NCBI RefSeq assembly: GCF_027925305.1
Contig: NZ_BSDR01000001.1
Span: 3,924,501-3,988,500, forward strand
DNA length: 64,000 bases
Origin: Desulforhabdus amnigena
Lineage (GTDB): Bacteria; Desulfobacterota; Syntrophobacteria; Syntrophobacterales; Syntrophobacteraceae
Direction: 5' to 3'
Below, piece by piece: positions 54,335 through 63,758 of this stretch. Under the pieces are notes generated by a model. The model ran no database searches. It saw nothing but the letters and a program-made list of their open reading frames with translations, and was not told where the DNA came from. The position numbers were made by a program, and so were the translations under genes. Within the stretch, counting starts at the first letter, position 1; each line of letters begins with the position of its first letter.

Positions 54335-55921
54335 ATGGCAAAAAATCTAGAAATATTGCTCCAGGGTTTGGATGTCTTAGAAATCCGTGGAGATCTGCAG
54401 ACGCAGGTGAATGGTCTCGCATATGACAGCCGCCAAATCGGCGATGGGGATTTATTCGTGGCAATCCGCGGAACACGGCAGGATGGAAATCAGTTTGTGG
54501 GTGACGCTGTCAGGCGGGGGGCTCGAGTAGTAGTGGTAGAGAGCCTGCCGGAAGATTCAGGCTGTGCTACCTTTGTCAAAGTTCCAGACTGCCGCAATGC
54601 GCTGGCGCGCATGGCTGCCAATTATTACGAACATCCGTCCCGCGATATTCAGCTCATCGGAGTGACGGGTACCAACGGAAAAACGACGACCACGCTTTTG
54701 ATCGAGAGCATCCTGCAAAAGGGGGGAGCGTCGGTAGGGGTTTTGGGAACGCTCGGTTATCGATGGGGGAGTAAGAGAAAGGATGCTCCCATGACCACAC
54801 CCGAGTCCTTGGACCTGCAGCGGTTTTTTTACGAAATGCGGCAGGATGGGGTCTCGCATGTCGTCATGGAGGTTTCGTCTCATGCTTTGGCGCTGGGGCG
54901 GGTTGACGGTTGCGTGTTTCGTGCCGGAGTTTTCACCAATCTCTCTCAGGACCACCTCGACTTTCATTCCACGATGGAAGATTATTTTGCAGCCAAGGCA
55001 ATTCTTTTCAGGGATCCTTCGCTTTCATGCGGTGAAAACTTCGTTGCCGTCATCAATGGCGACGACCCTTTTGGGGTGCGGTTCCTTGAAAATCCTCCAC
55101 AAAACGGTCTTTGGTCCTATTCCGCCCTTCATAAGGATGCCCGCGTATGGGTTAAGGATGTGACGCTTTCGCCTGCCGGCATCCATGCGGAACTTTCTAC
55201 GCCATTGGGAAATTTCAGAATCCGCTCTCATCTCATCGGTCGGTTGAATCTCTACAATCTACTTTGCGCTGCGACGACCGCTCTGGCTTTGGGGTATTCC
55301 AAAGAAGCGGTCGCGGATGGTTTGGAAGCTGTTTCACATGTCGACGGCCGCCTTCAAAGAGTGCCAGTTCCTCGCGAACGGGGTTATGAGGTGGTTGTGG
55401 ACTACGCTCATACCCCGGATGCCATGGAAAAGAGCCTGAATTGCCTGAGAGAGATGACGCGGGGACGTCTGTGGGTGGTTTTTGGCTGTGGCGGAGACAG
55501 GGATCGGACGAAACGCCCTTTGATGGGGGAAGTGGCAGCTCAAGTGGGCGATCTGGTGGTGATCACCAGTGACAATCCTCGAAGCGAAGTCCCGGAAAGC
55601 ATCATCGAACAGATCGAACCGGGTGTGCGTTCTGTGGGATTGCCTTGCCTGACGGGTCGCGACTTCGCAAGGGCTGAAAAGGGGTACATGATAGAGCCCG
55701 ACCGGAAAGCGGCCATTGAACTGGCTTTGTCCCGGGCGGAACCGGGGGATGTGATTTTTATAGGTGGAAAAGGCCACGAGACCTATCAGATCATCGGTGG
55801 CAAAGTGCATGCCTTCGATGATCGTTCGGTGGTGCACAATTATTTCAAAACCAGGGGGGAAGACCCTCCCGAGGATAGGAAAGCTCGAGAGAATGGACTG
55901 GACAGTCGCAAAACTCGTTGA
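54335..55921 (+). CDS. murE: UDP-MurNAc-tripeptide synthetase MurE
   Basis: MurE adds the third amino acid to the peptidoglycan precursor. The 528-residue protein has the ATP site G-V-T-G-T-N-G-K-T-T-T and the S-D-N-P-R motif that selects meso-diaminopimelate. The start at 54335 aligns with E. coli MurE (M-A-x-N-L-x-x-L-L); an in-frame ATG at 54302 is possible. It overlaps murF by 29 bases. Confidence 0.95.
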   Translation: MAKNLEILLQGLDVLEIRGDLQTQVNGLAYDSRQIGDGDLFVAIRGTRQDGNQFVGDAVRRGARVVVVESLPEDSGCATFVKVPDCRNALARMAANYYEHPSRDIQLIGVTGTNGKTTTTLLIESILQKGGASVGVLGTLGYRWGSKRKDAPMTTPESLDLQRFFYEMRQDGVSHVVMEVSSHALALGRVDGCVFRAGVFTNLSQDHLDFHSTMEDYFAAKAILFRDPSLSCGENFVAVINGDDPFGVRFLENPPQNGLWSYSALHKDARVWVKDVTLSPAGIHAELSTPLGNFRIRSHLIGRLNLYNLLCAATTALALGYSKEAVADGLEAVSHVDGRLQRVPVPRERGYEVVVDYAHTPDAMEKSLNCLREMTRGRLWVVFGCGGDRDRTKRPLMGEVAAQVGDLVVITSDNPRSEVPESIIEQIEPGVRSVGLPCLTGRDFARAEKGYMIEPDRKAAIELALSRAEPGDVIFIGGKGHETYQIIGGKVHAFDDRSVVHNYFKTRGEDPPEDRKARENGLDSRKTR

Positions 55922-57287
55922 AGCCACCGGTGGCCGTCTTCTGCAGGGAAATCCCGATCTGCCCGTGACCGGGATATCCACGGATACACGTCTCATGCAG
56001 CCGGGCAGTTGCTTCGTTGCTCTTCCGGGGGAGCGGTATGATGGACACCGCTTCATAATGGATGCCTTGGCCCGCAATGCGACAGCCTTCATCATTTCCA
56101 GCGCGAGGCCCGAAGGCTGTCTTCCCGCTCCGGACAAAGTTTCTGTCATCGAAGTGCAGGATACCCTTTATGCATTGGGAAAACTGGCGGGTTACTGGCG
56201 CAGGCAACACTTGATCCCGGTAGTGGGAATCACGGGAAGCAACGGCAAGACGAGCACCAAGGAAATGGTTGGCGCCATACTTTCGGTCAGACATCGTGTA
56301 TTGAAAAACGAAGGAAATTTCAACAATCTGATCGGCGTTCCCCTGACACTCCTTTCTCTCCAACCGCATCATGAAGTGGCTGTCGTGGAAATGGGAATCA
56401 ACGTTCCTGGGGAGATGGCAAGGCTGGTGGAAATGAGCGATCCTACAGTGGGTTTGATCACCAATATCTATCCGGCCCATTTGGAAGGACTCCACTCAAT
56501 GGAGCAGATCCTTCAGGAAAAAAGCAAATTATGGATGGCGTTGAAAGAAGGTGCTCTGGCCGTGGTAAACAGGGATGATGAACGTCTCGTACGAGTGGCC
56601 GGAACTCTAAAGGCTCGCACGATCACCTATTCTCTTCAAGATCCTTCCGCTCGGGTGAAACTGGCCGGGGAGGTGGAAATGCGGGAAGGATGGACAACTT
56701 TTCCCTTGTTGCTCGGAACGGAACGGATTTCTGTTCGCCTTCCGGTGCTGGGACTCCATCAGGTGCAAAATGCCATCGCGGCCGCAGCAGTGGCCTGGGG
56801 AATGGGAGAATCCCCTGAAACGGTCGCTCGGGGGTTGTCGAGTTATCAGCCGGTAAAGCAACGTATGCAGATGCATCATCTGAGGGATGGCCGGGTGGTG
56901 ATTGATGACAGTTACAATGCCAATCCCGGTTCAACTTTTGCAGCTGTTCAGGCGGCGTGTACGGCAAGCGCGGGCAAACCCTTGGTCGTGGTTTTAGGGG
57001 AGATGCGGGAACTCGGACCCGAAAGTGCCAGGTTGCATTGGGAATTGGGGCAAAAAATCGCAGCATTGGGTGTGGCCCGCTTGATCACTCTGGGTGAAAT
57101 GGGAAAAGAGATCGTTCGTGGTGCCGAGGAGGGAGGAATGCCTGCGGCTGCATGCCATCACGCTCAGGATCACGAAGAAATACTGGATTTTTTGAAGGCG
57201 AACCGAGTCGCGAACGAATGGGTCCTGGTCAAGGGCTCCCGCGCTATGGCTATGGAACGTGTTGTGGAAGGAATTTTAGCGGAATGA
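55893..57287 (+). CDS. murF: UDP-MurNAc-pentapeptide synthetase MurF
   Basis: MurF adds D-Ala-D-Ala to the UDP-MurNAc-tripeptide. The 464-residue Mur ligase has V-G-I-T-G-S-N-G-K-T-S-T-K-E, N-x-N-N-L-I-G-V-P and D-D-S-Y-N-A-N-P. The start was chosen at M-D-W-T-V-A-K-L, the family N-terminus. The next gene, murD, overlaps its stop by 4 bases, so mraY, which normally separates them, is missing. Confidence 0.95.
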   Translation: MDWTVAKLVEATGGRLLQGNPDLPVTGISTDTRLMQPGSCFVALPGERYDGHRFIMDALARNATAFIISSARPEGCLPAPDKVSVIEVQDTLYALGKLAGYWRRQHLIPVVGITGSNGKTSTKEMVGAILSVRHRVLKNEGNFNNLIGVPLTLLSLQPHHEVAVVEMGINVPGEMARLVEMSDPTVGLITNIYPAHLEGLHSMEQILQEKSKLWMALKEGALAVVNRDDERLVRVAGTLKARTITYSLQDPSARVKLAGEVEMREGWTTFPLLLGTERISVRLPVLGLHQVQNAIAAAAVAWGMGESPETVARGLSSYQPVKQRMQMHHLRDGRVVIDDSYNANPGSTFAAVQAACTASAGKPLVVVLGEMRELGPESARLHWELGQKIAALGVARLITLGEMGKEIVRGAEEGGMPAAACHHAQDHEEILDFLKANRVANEWVLVKGSRAMAMERVVEGILAE

Positions 57288-58660
57288 AGACCGAGGGAGA
57301 TTCAAAACCTCAAAAAGCCCTTGTGGTGGGAATGGGTATATCGGGACAATCGGTTTGCGAACTGCTTTTAAGGCAGGGGGGTCAAGTCATTGCCAATGAC
57401 CTCAGGGGGCGCGATCAGTTCAAGGGCGCCTTGGATGCCCTGGAAGAAAAAGGCTGCGTGCTGCGGTTGGGCAATCATGATTTGAAAGACTTTTTGGAAG
57501 CGGATCAGATCATTGTGAGTCCGGGTATTCCTCTGGATCTGGAACCGCTTTGCAAGGCGAGAGACAGGGGGATAGAAATCGTTGGGGAACTGGAGTGGGC
57601 CTGGCGCCAGACAAATCTTCCAGTGGTGGCTGTAACGGGAACCAATGGCAAGACGACGACTACTTCTTTGATAGGGGAAATGTTCAAGGCCGCGGGCAGG
57701 CGGGTGTTCGTGGGAGGAAATATTGGAACGCCCCTGAGCCGTTGGATCCTGGACGGTGAAGCTGCCGATCTTCTGGTACTCGAAGTCAGCAGCTTCCAGC
57801 TGGATACGGCATCCCGATTTGCCCCGGACGTGGGGGTCTTGTTGAACATCACCGAGGATCATCTGGATCGCTATGATAGCTTCGATGCCTATGCCGATTC
57901 CAAGGTTTCCCTTTTTGCCCGTCAGAATGATTCTCAGGTGGCTGTGGTCAATGGCGATGATGCCCTCTGCCGTGAAAAAGCATCGAAAATACCCGGCCGT
58001 CTTCTCTTCTGCAGCCGCAAAGATCCACAGGCGCACGCCAGGATCGAGGACCACCGGGTGCTGGTCCATGTCCCCTGGAAAGAGGCTTTTGAATTGAGCC
58101 TGCAAAACTGCCAGCTCCAGGGGATTCATAATGAGGAAAACATCCTTGCAGCCGTTTTGGCTGCTTCCGTTTTAGATGTGCCACCCCCCATCCTGCAAAG
58201 GGTGATAGACGGGTATCGTGGGCTGCCTCACCGTGTAGAATGGGTACGTTCCTGGAATGGCATAGATTTTTACGATGATTCCAAAGGCACCAATGTGGGG
58301 GCTGTTGTAAAAGCACTGGAGAATTTCGTAAGCCCGGTTCTCTTGCTTTTGGGCGGACGGGATAAACTGGGATCCTATGGCCCCTTGGCCGAGGCTCTCA
58401 AGGAGAAGGGGAAGAAGGCGTTTGCCTTTGGAGAAGCCGGGCCGCGCATCCAGAAAGCCTTGGAAAAATGGGTGCCGACGCAATCTTATCCGGATTTGGA
58501 GGCAGCCTTCAAAGATGCCATTGCCTCTGCGGAATCGGGCGATGTGGTGCTTTTATCGCCGGCGTGTTCCTCTTTTGATCAATATTCGAGCTATGCTCAG
58601 CGGGGAGATCACTTCAAACGCCTTGTTCGACAGCTACCTGACATGGCCCGTGTGTCATAA
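57284..58660 (+). CDS. murD: UDP-MurNAc-L-alanine:D-glutamate ligase MurD
   Basis: MurD adds D-Glu to UDP-MurNAc-L-Ala. The 458-residue protein has V-V-G-M-G-I-S-G-Q-S, A-V-T-G-T-N-G-K-T-T-T, L-N-I-T-E-D-H-L-D-R-Y and F-Y-D-D-S-K-G-T-N. The start ATGA overlaps the murF stop. The in-frame region upstream to 57152 is murF sequence. Confidence 0.96.
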   Translation: MKTEGDSKPQKALVVGMGISGQSVCELLLRQGGQVIANDLRGRDQFKGALDALEEKGCVLRLGNHDLKDFLEADQIIVSPGIPLDLEPLCKARDRGIEIVGELEWAWRQTNLPVVAVTGTNGKTTTTSLIGEMFKAAGRRVFVGGNIGTPLSRWILDGEAADLLVLEVSSFQLDTASRFAPDVGVLLNITEDHLDRYDSFDAYADSKVSLFARQNDSQVAVVNGDDALCREKASKIPGRLLFCSRKDPQAHARIEDHRVLVHVPWKEAFELSLQNCQLQGIHNEENILAAVLAASVLDVPPPILQRVIDGYRGLPHRVEWVRSWNGIDFYDDSKGTNVGAVVKALENFVSPVLLLLGGRDKLGSYGPLAEALKEKGKKAFAFGEAGPRIQKALEKWVPTQSYPDLEAAFKDAIASAESGDVVLLSPACSSFDQYSSYAQRGDHFKRLVRQLPDMARVS

Positions 58661-58737
58661 CGGTGACATGAAAAACGGTCGGAGGGGGGCGGATCATTGG
58701 ATGCGAAGGAGGGACCATTGACCGAGATCGTTGAGCC

Positions 58738-59922
58738 ATGAATCAGGCAGTCAGATCCATTGGAGAGGCGCCTTCGTTTAAAAACGAACCCAGGATGAAA
58801 GATACGAAGGGCGCCTCATGGAATGTGCTTTCCCTCGAAAATCAGTTGTGGATCGAGGTGTCACTGCTCATCATGTTCGGGTTGATCATGATATACAGCG
58901 CCAGTTCGATTTTGGCCCTCAAAAAATTTTCGGATCCGTCTCATTATTTAAAACGGCAATTTTTTTGCATAGCTCTTGGGATAGTTGTCATGATTTTGGC
59001 AAGCCGTATCCCTTACAAGCGCTATAAAGATCATATAGGCTGGATGGTCCTGGGGACAATCGCTGCATTGTTTCTTGTGCTGATGCCGGGAATCGGTGCG
59101 GAAATCAACAACGCAAGGCGTTGGTTTCAATTGAAATTTTTTCTATTGCAGCCTGCAGAATATGCCAAAGTGGTCTGGGTCCTCTACCTGAGTGTTTCTC
59201 TGGTGAAAAAGCAGGAGAAAATCAGGCAGTTTAAGATTGGTTTCTTGCCTCACATCGTATTGTGCGGTATTTTTAGCGGATTACTTCTCAAAGAGCCCGA
59301 TTTTGGAACGACCTTTATTATTGGGGGTCTGACTGTCATAATGTTGGCGGCTGGAGGAGTCCTCTGCCGTCATTTATTTATTCTGGCGCCTATTGCGGCC
59401 CTGGGAATCTACAAATTCGTTTATCATGTTCCCTACCGTTGGGAGCGTGTAACAGCCTTCATGAATCCGTGGACGGATCCACTCGATTCCGGGTACCAGC
59501 TCATTCAAGCCTGGATAGCCGTAGGATCTGGGGGATTGCTTGGAAAAGGGCTTGGAGCCGGGCAGCAAAAGATGTTTTACCTTCCTGAATCCTATACGGA
59601 TTTTATTTTGGCGGTGATTGGCGAGGAGCTGGGTTTTTTGGGGATTTTGGCCGTCTGCGTACTCTTCTTTTTTCTTTTCCGGACGGGCCTCGTGATCTCT
59701 CGGCGGGCACCGGATCTTATGGGGACCCTCATGGCTTTGGGGCTGACGATGCTGTTTTCTCTGCAGGCCCTGCTCAACATGGCGGTCGTTTTGGGGTTGG
59801 TTCCCACCAAAGGGTTGCCTCTCCCTTTTATCTCCTATGGAGGAAGTGCTTTCACAGCGAATTGTGCGGCCATTGGAATTCTCATGAATATTGCCCGGAG
59901 TATCGAAAGGCGAATGGATTAG
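58738..59922 (+). CDS. ftsW: Septal peptidoglycan polymerase FtsW
   Basis: FtsW is the SEDS-family glycosyltransferase that works with FtsI at the septum. The 394-residue protein has about ten membrane helices, Y-S-A-S-S, Q-P-A-E-Y-A-K, K-E-P-D-F-G-T and the C-terminal L-P-L-P-F-I-S-Y-G-G-S. The N-terminal 37 residues are polar; a start at 58795 is possible. It is followed by one base and then murC, leaving no room for murG. Confidence 0.94.
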   Translation: MNQAVRSIGEAPSFKNEPRMKDTKGASWNVLSLENQLWIEVSLLIMFGLIMIYSASSILALKKFSDPSHYLKRQFFCIALGIVVMILASRIPYKRYKDHIGWMVLGTIAALFLVLMPGIGAEINNARRWFQLKFFLLQPAEYAKVVWVLYLSVSLVKKQEKIRQFKIGFLPHIVLCGIFSGLLLKEPDFGTTFIIGGLTVIMLAAGGVLCRHLFILAPIAALGIYKFVYHVPYRWERVTAFMNPWTDPLDSGYQLIQAWIAVGSGGLLGKGLGAGQQKMFYLPESYTDFILAVIGEELGFLGILAVCVLFFFLFRTGLVISRRAPDLMGTLMALGLTMLFSLQALLNMAVVLGLVPTKGLPLPFISYGGSAFTANCAAIGILMNIARSIERRMD

Positions 59923-59923
59923 G

Positions 59924-61306
59924 ATGTTCAAACGTTATCAGCACATTCATTTTATAGGTATCGGCGGAATCGGTATGAGTGGCATCGCCGAGCTCCTGCT
60001 GAACCTGGGGTATCGGGTGAGTGGGTCCGACGTGAAAGATTCGGATATCACGCGGCGGCTGGCGGGACTGGGTGCGGAGGTATGGATCGGCCATCAGGCG
60101 GCGCATGTACGCGGAGCCGACGTTGTGGTTCTCTCTTCGGCCATTTCTGAGGATAACCCGGAAGTTCAGGCGGCGCGGGCTCTACCCAAGGTGCCCGTGA
60201 TTCGCCGCGCCGAGATGCTGGCGGAACTCATGCGCCTGAAATATTCGGTTCTGGTGGCTGGCGCTCATGGCAAGACCACCACCACTTCCATGGTTTCGAC
60301 GGTTCTGGCGCGTGGAGGCGTGGATCCCACGGTCGTGATCGGCGGAAGGCTGAATGCATGGGGAACGAACGCGAAATTGGGGCATGGAGACTTCCTGGTG
60401 GCTGAAGCGGATGAAAGTGACGGGACCTTTTTGATGCTTTCCCCCACCATAGCGGTAGTGACAAATATTGATCTGGAACATCTGGACTACTACCGAGATA
60501 TTGAACACATTCAGCAGACTTTTTTGAAATTCATCAATAAGATCCCCTTTTACGGGCAGGCGGTGCTGTGCCTGGAAGACGAAAACATTCAGTCGATTCT
60601 TCCTCAGATCGAAAAACGCTTTGTGACATACGGCTTTTCCTCACAGGCCGATTTCCAGGCCCGCGATGTCAAGACCAACGGACTCTCGACAACGTATCGT
60701 GCCTTTTACCAGGGAGAGGAGCTTGGAGAGATAGAGATTCCTATTCCCGGGCGGCACAATGTGTTGAATTCTCTTGCGGCCGTGGCTGTGGCGCGGGAGC
60801 TCGAATTGGAGTGGCCCCATGTCCAGGCGGGGCTGCGGGATATGACGGGGGTGCAGCGCCGCTTTCAGATCAAAGGTGAGGCGAAGGGGGTCCTGGTGTT
60901 GGACGATTATGGGCATCATCCCACGGAAATTCGGGCTGTTCTGGAGACTCTTGCAAATTGCTTTCCGGACCGGCGGCGCATCATTGCCTTTCAGCCGCAC
61001 CGGTATTCCCGTACTCATGCCCTGATGGACCAGTTTTCGCGATGCTTCTATCATTCGGATGTTCTCCTCCTTTCAGAGATCTATGCGGCCAGTGAAAAGC
61101 CCATTGCCGGGGTCACCGGCTCCTTGCTCATGGAACAGATTGCAGCCCATGGCCATAACGACCTCCATTTTTGCGCCAATATGGACGAAATGCTGGAGCG
61201 ACTCTGTTCCATTGTAAAGCCCAATGACGTGGTAATGACCCTGGGAGCGGGCAACATTTGGCAGGTGGGCGAAGCACTTCTCAAGAGACTGGAAAGCGGC
61301 GCGTAA
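59924..61306 (+). CDS. murC: UDP-MurNAc:L-alanine ligase MurC
   Basis: MurC adds L-Ala to UDP-MurNAc. The 460-residue protein begins with H-F-I-G-I-G-G-I-G-M-S-G-I-A-E and has V-A-G-A-H-G-K-T-T-T-T, A-E-A-D-E-S-D-G-T and D-D-Y-G-H-H-P-T-E-I. The ATG at 59924 is one base after the ftsW stop. The following 116-base gap to ftsQ is where murB and ddl often lie; it contains no gene. Confidence 0.96.
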   Translation: MFKRYQHIHFIGIGGIGMSGIAELLLNLGYRVSGSDVKDSDITRRLAGLGAEVWIGHQAAHVRGADVVVLSSAISEDNPEVQAARALPKVPVIRRAEMLAELMRLKYSVLVAGAHGKTTTTSMVSTVLARGGVDPTVVIGGRLNAWGTNAKLGHGDFLVAEADESDGTFLMLSPTIAVVTNIDLEHLDYYRDIEHIQQTFLKFINKIPFYGQAVLCLEDENIQSILPQIEKRFVTYGFSSQADFQARDVKTNGLSTTYRAFYQGEELGEIEIPIPGRHNVLNSLAAVAVARELELEWPHVQAGLRDMTGVQRRFQIKGEAKGVLVLDDYGHHPTEIRAVLETLANCFPDRRRIIAFQPHRYSRTHALMDQFSRCFYHSDVLLLSEIYAASEKPIAGVTGSLLMEQIAAHGHNDLHFCANMDEMLERLCSIVKPNDVVMTLGAGNIWQVGEALLKRLESGA

Positions 61307-61422
61307 TGAATGGTTGCAAGAAGCGATGACTTGGCTGGCCCGGGGGAGGCCGGAGAACGGCTGGGACGAGAGACAAAGGGAGCGAATAAGGGGCAGGGCC
61401 CCTCTTGCTTGATTTGGATGCC

Positions 61423-62250
61423 ATGAGGAAAAGAGAGAATCGATATCGTCCCGACAGGGTCAAGCGCCGCAAGGTGCTCAGGATGCTGCTCAAAAGCATT
61501 CTGGGTTTTGCCTTTTTGATATCCTTCGTGGTCTGCATGAGCGCGGCCCTTGCCCACGCATATTATGCTTTGCTGGAAGCGCCCTGGCTTAGAGTGGAAG
61601 ATCTGCAGATTACAGGGCTGAAACATGCGGAGCGCAAGCATATTCTGGATGCGCTCAGAGTTCCCAGATATGCCAATCTGCTGACCCTCAAAACAGCGGA
61701 GCTTTCCCGGCGGCTTGAGTCCATTCCGTGGCTGGAGTCCTCCGTGGTGAGAATCGAACCGCCTGGACGTATCGTGGTTGAAGTCCAGGAGCGAGAACCC
61801 CTGGCAATCATTCAGGCGGATGATCTGTTGTTGGTGGATAGAAAAGGAATACTCTTTTCGAGAACGGCGAGAGAAAAACATCCGGATCTTCTTTTTGTGA
61901 CGGGATTCCAGGCGATGGAATTGCAAGTGGGAACCACGCTTCCCGATGAACCTCTGGAAGAATTGAAAGAAATGTGTACCGCCCTGGCAAAATTCAAAGA
62001 CTGGCTGCCGACGAGTCTCATCTCTGAATGCCGCTGGCTTGGGGAGGCGGGATTCACTTTGTATACCCCTCAGAGAACCATCGCGATCCAGATGGGATCA
62101 GAAGGCTTTGAAGAAAAGCTGGTTCGTTTGAAAGGCATTTTTGCCATGCTGCGGGAGAATCAGTGGCTGGATTCTGTGACACGCATCGATCTCGATTATC
62201 CAAACCGGGCATATGTTGAGAGGCATTTTCCACCGCAGAAGGATACTTGA
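61423..62250 (+). CDS. ftsQ: Cell division protein FtsQ
   Basis: FtsQ (275 residues) has a basic cytoplasmic tail (R-K-R-E-N-R-Y-R-P-D-R), one membrane helix (about 25-48), a POTRA domain (V-E-D-L-Q-I-T-G-L, about 57-125) and the FtsQ beta domain (V-E-V-Q-E-R-E-P-L-A onward). It scaffolds the periplasmic divisome. A TTG at 61405 is an alternative start with no better ribosome-binding site. Confidence 0.88.
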   Translation: MRKRENRYRPDRVKRRKVLRMLLKSILGFAFLISFVVCMSAALAHAYYALLEAPWLRVEDLQITGLKHAERKHILDALRVPRYANLLTLKTAELSRRLESIPWLESSVVRIEPPGRIVVEVQEREPLAIIQADDLLLVDRKGILFSRTAREKHPDLLFVTGFQAMELQVGTTLPDEPLEELKEMCTALAKFKDWLPTSLISECRWLGEAGFTLYTPQRTIAIQMGSEGFEEKLVRLKGIFAMLRENQWLDSVTRIDLDYPNRAYVERHFPPQKDT

Positions 62251-62391
62251 TTTTCTCTAACAAGTGGTATCGTTGAATGTAGTAGAATGGCTTGCGGTCC
62301 GGCATGGCGCAGCGTCGTCAGCTCCGGGAGCCATCAACCATAGGATTTGTGCGCCATCTCTCAAGAGTTGAAGGGGGGGGGAGAGGAAGCA

Positions 62392-63618
62392 ATGGGTAGA
62401 AGAGAGGAATTGATAGTCGGCCTTGACCTTGGGACGACCAAGATTTGTGCCGTTGTCGGGGAGGTCACCTCCGAAGGGATCGATATCGTTGGCGTAGGGA
62501 CCTATCCTTCCATTGGATTGAGGGGAGGAGTGGTCGTCAACATCGATCAGACGGTACAATCCATCAGGAAAGCAGTGGAAGAAGCCGAACTCATGGCCGG
62601 CTGCGAGATTTCTTCCGTCTATGCCGGGGTGGCGGGGACTCATGTTCAAAGCCTCAACAGCCACGGTGTGATCGCGGTCAAGAGCCGCGAGGTGACTCAG
62701 GCCGATATCGACCGGGTTTTGGATGCCGCCAAGACCATTGCTCTCCCCTATGATCGTCAAATACTCCATGTTTTGCCTCAACAGTTCCTGGTGGATGACC
62801 AGGAGGGCATTCAGAACCCTACGGGAATGGCGGGGGTGCGTCTCGAGGCCAAGGTTCACATCATCACAGGGGCGGTCAGTGCAGTTCAAAATATTATCAA
62901 ATGCTGTGAGCGGGCTGGTTTGCAGGTGCAGGACGTAGTGTTGGAGTCGTTGGCTTCCAGTGAATCGGTCCTTGATACCGACGAGAAACATCTGGGGGTC
63001 GCTCTCGTGGATATTGGCGGAGGCACCAGTGACGTAGCTGTCTTTCTGGACCATGCCATCCGGTACTCATGTGTAGTTGGGCTGGGGGGGAGCCATATCA
63101 CATCGGATATTTCCGTTGGATTGCGGACCTCGATGGAAGAGGCGGAAAAGATCAAAAAGAAATATGGCTGTGCCCTGGTAGATCGGATCAACCAGCAGGA
63201 GATGATAGAAGTCGGTTCCGTAGGAGGTCAGAAACCCCGTCAATTGGCACAATCCATTCTTACGCAAATCATCGAAGCCAGGGTTGAGGAGATTATCAAA
63301 ATCATTGAGTGGGAGTTGGTTCGGTCTGGATTCATGGAATCGCTTCATGCCGGTATGGTGCTGACGGGTGGCGTATCGCTTTTACCGGGTATTCGGGAAG
63401 TGGCGGAAAGGATCTTCGATATGCCGGTTCGAATTGGTGTCCCCTTTCATTTCGGAGGGTTGGGCGATGTGGTCAAAAATCCCATGTATGCCACAGCTAC
63501 GGGCTTGCTGGCTTATGGCAGAAAGCATGGAAAAAGTCGTGGACCCATTGATGAAGATTCCAACCTGGTGAGCAAAGTCCTGACAATGATGAAGCGTTGG
63601 TTCAGAGAATTCTGGTGA
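62392..63618 (+). CDS. ftsA: Cell division protein FtsA
   Basis: FtsA is an actin-like ATPase that tethers FtsZ to the membrane. The 408-residue protein has V-G-L-D-L-G-T-T-K-I-C-A-V-V, L-V-D-I-G-G-G-T-S-D-V and L-T-G-G-V-S-L-L-P-G. It ends in an amphipathic helix (S-K-V-L-T-M-M-K-R-W-F-R-E-F-W) for membrane binding. The ATG at 62392 has GAGAGGAAG upstream. An in-frame ATG at 62347 would place a G9 tract (62373-62381) inside the coding region. Confidence 0.96.
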   Translation: MGRREELIVGLDLGTTKICAVVGEVTSEGIDIVGVGTYPSIGLRGGVVVNIDQTVQSIRKAVEEAELMAGCEISSVYAGVAGTHVQSLNSHGVIAVKSREVTQADIDRVLDAAKTIALPYDRQILHVLPQQFLVDDQEGIQNPTGMAGVRLEAKVHIITGAVSAVQNIIKCCERAGLQVQDVVLESLASSESVLDTDEKHLGVALVDIGGGTSDVAVFLDHAIRYSCVVGLGGSHITSDISVGLRTSMEEAEKIKKKYGCALVDRINQQEMIEVGSVGGQKPRQLAQSILTQIIEARVEEIIKIIEWELVRSGFMESLHAGMVLTGGVSLLPGIREVAERIFDMPVRIGVPFHFGGLGDVVKNPMYATATGLLAYGRKHGKSRGPIDEDSNLVSKVLTMMKRWFREFW

Positions 63619-63758
63619 GAGAAGGCCCGTGTGGGATGAGGATGCATGAGGGGGAACGGAGTCTTTCGAAAGTCATTTCGAGTCTATGGCATATATGAGC
63701 GCAATCTTGAATGTAATTTTTTGACATGAAACGTTCAAGCACTGGGAAGGGCACGGAC

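Noticed and set aside
61307-61422. murB or ddl remnant between murC and ftsQ
   Set aside because: The gap is 116 bases and none of its frames resembles either protein.
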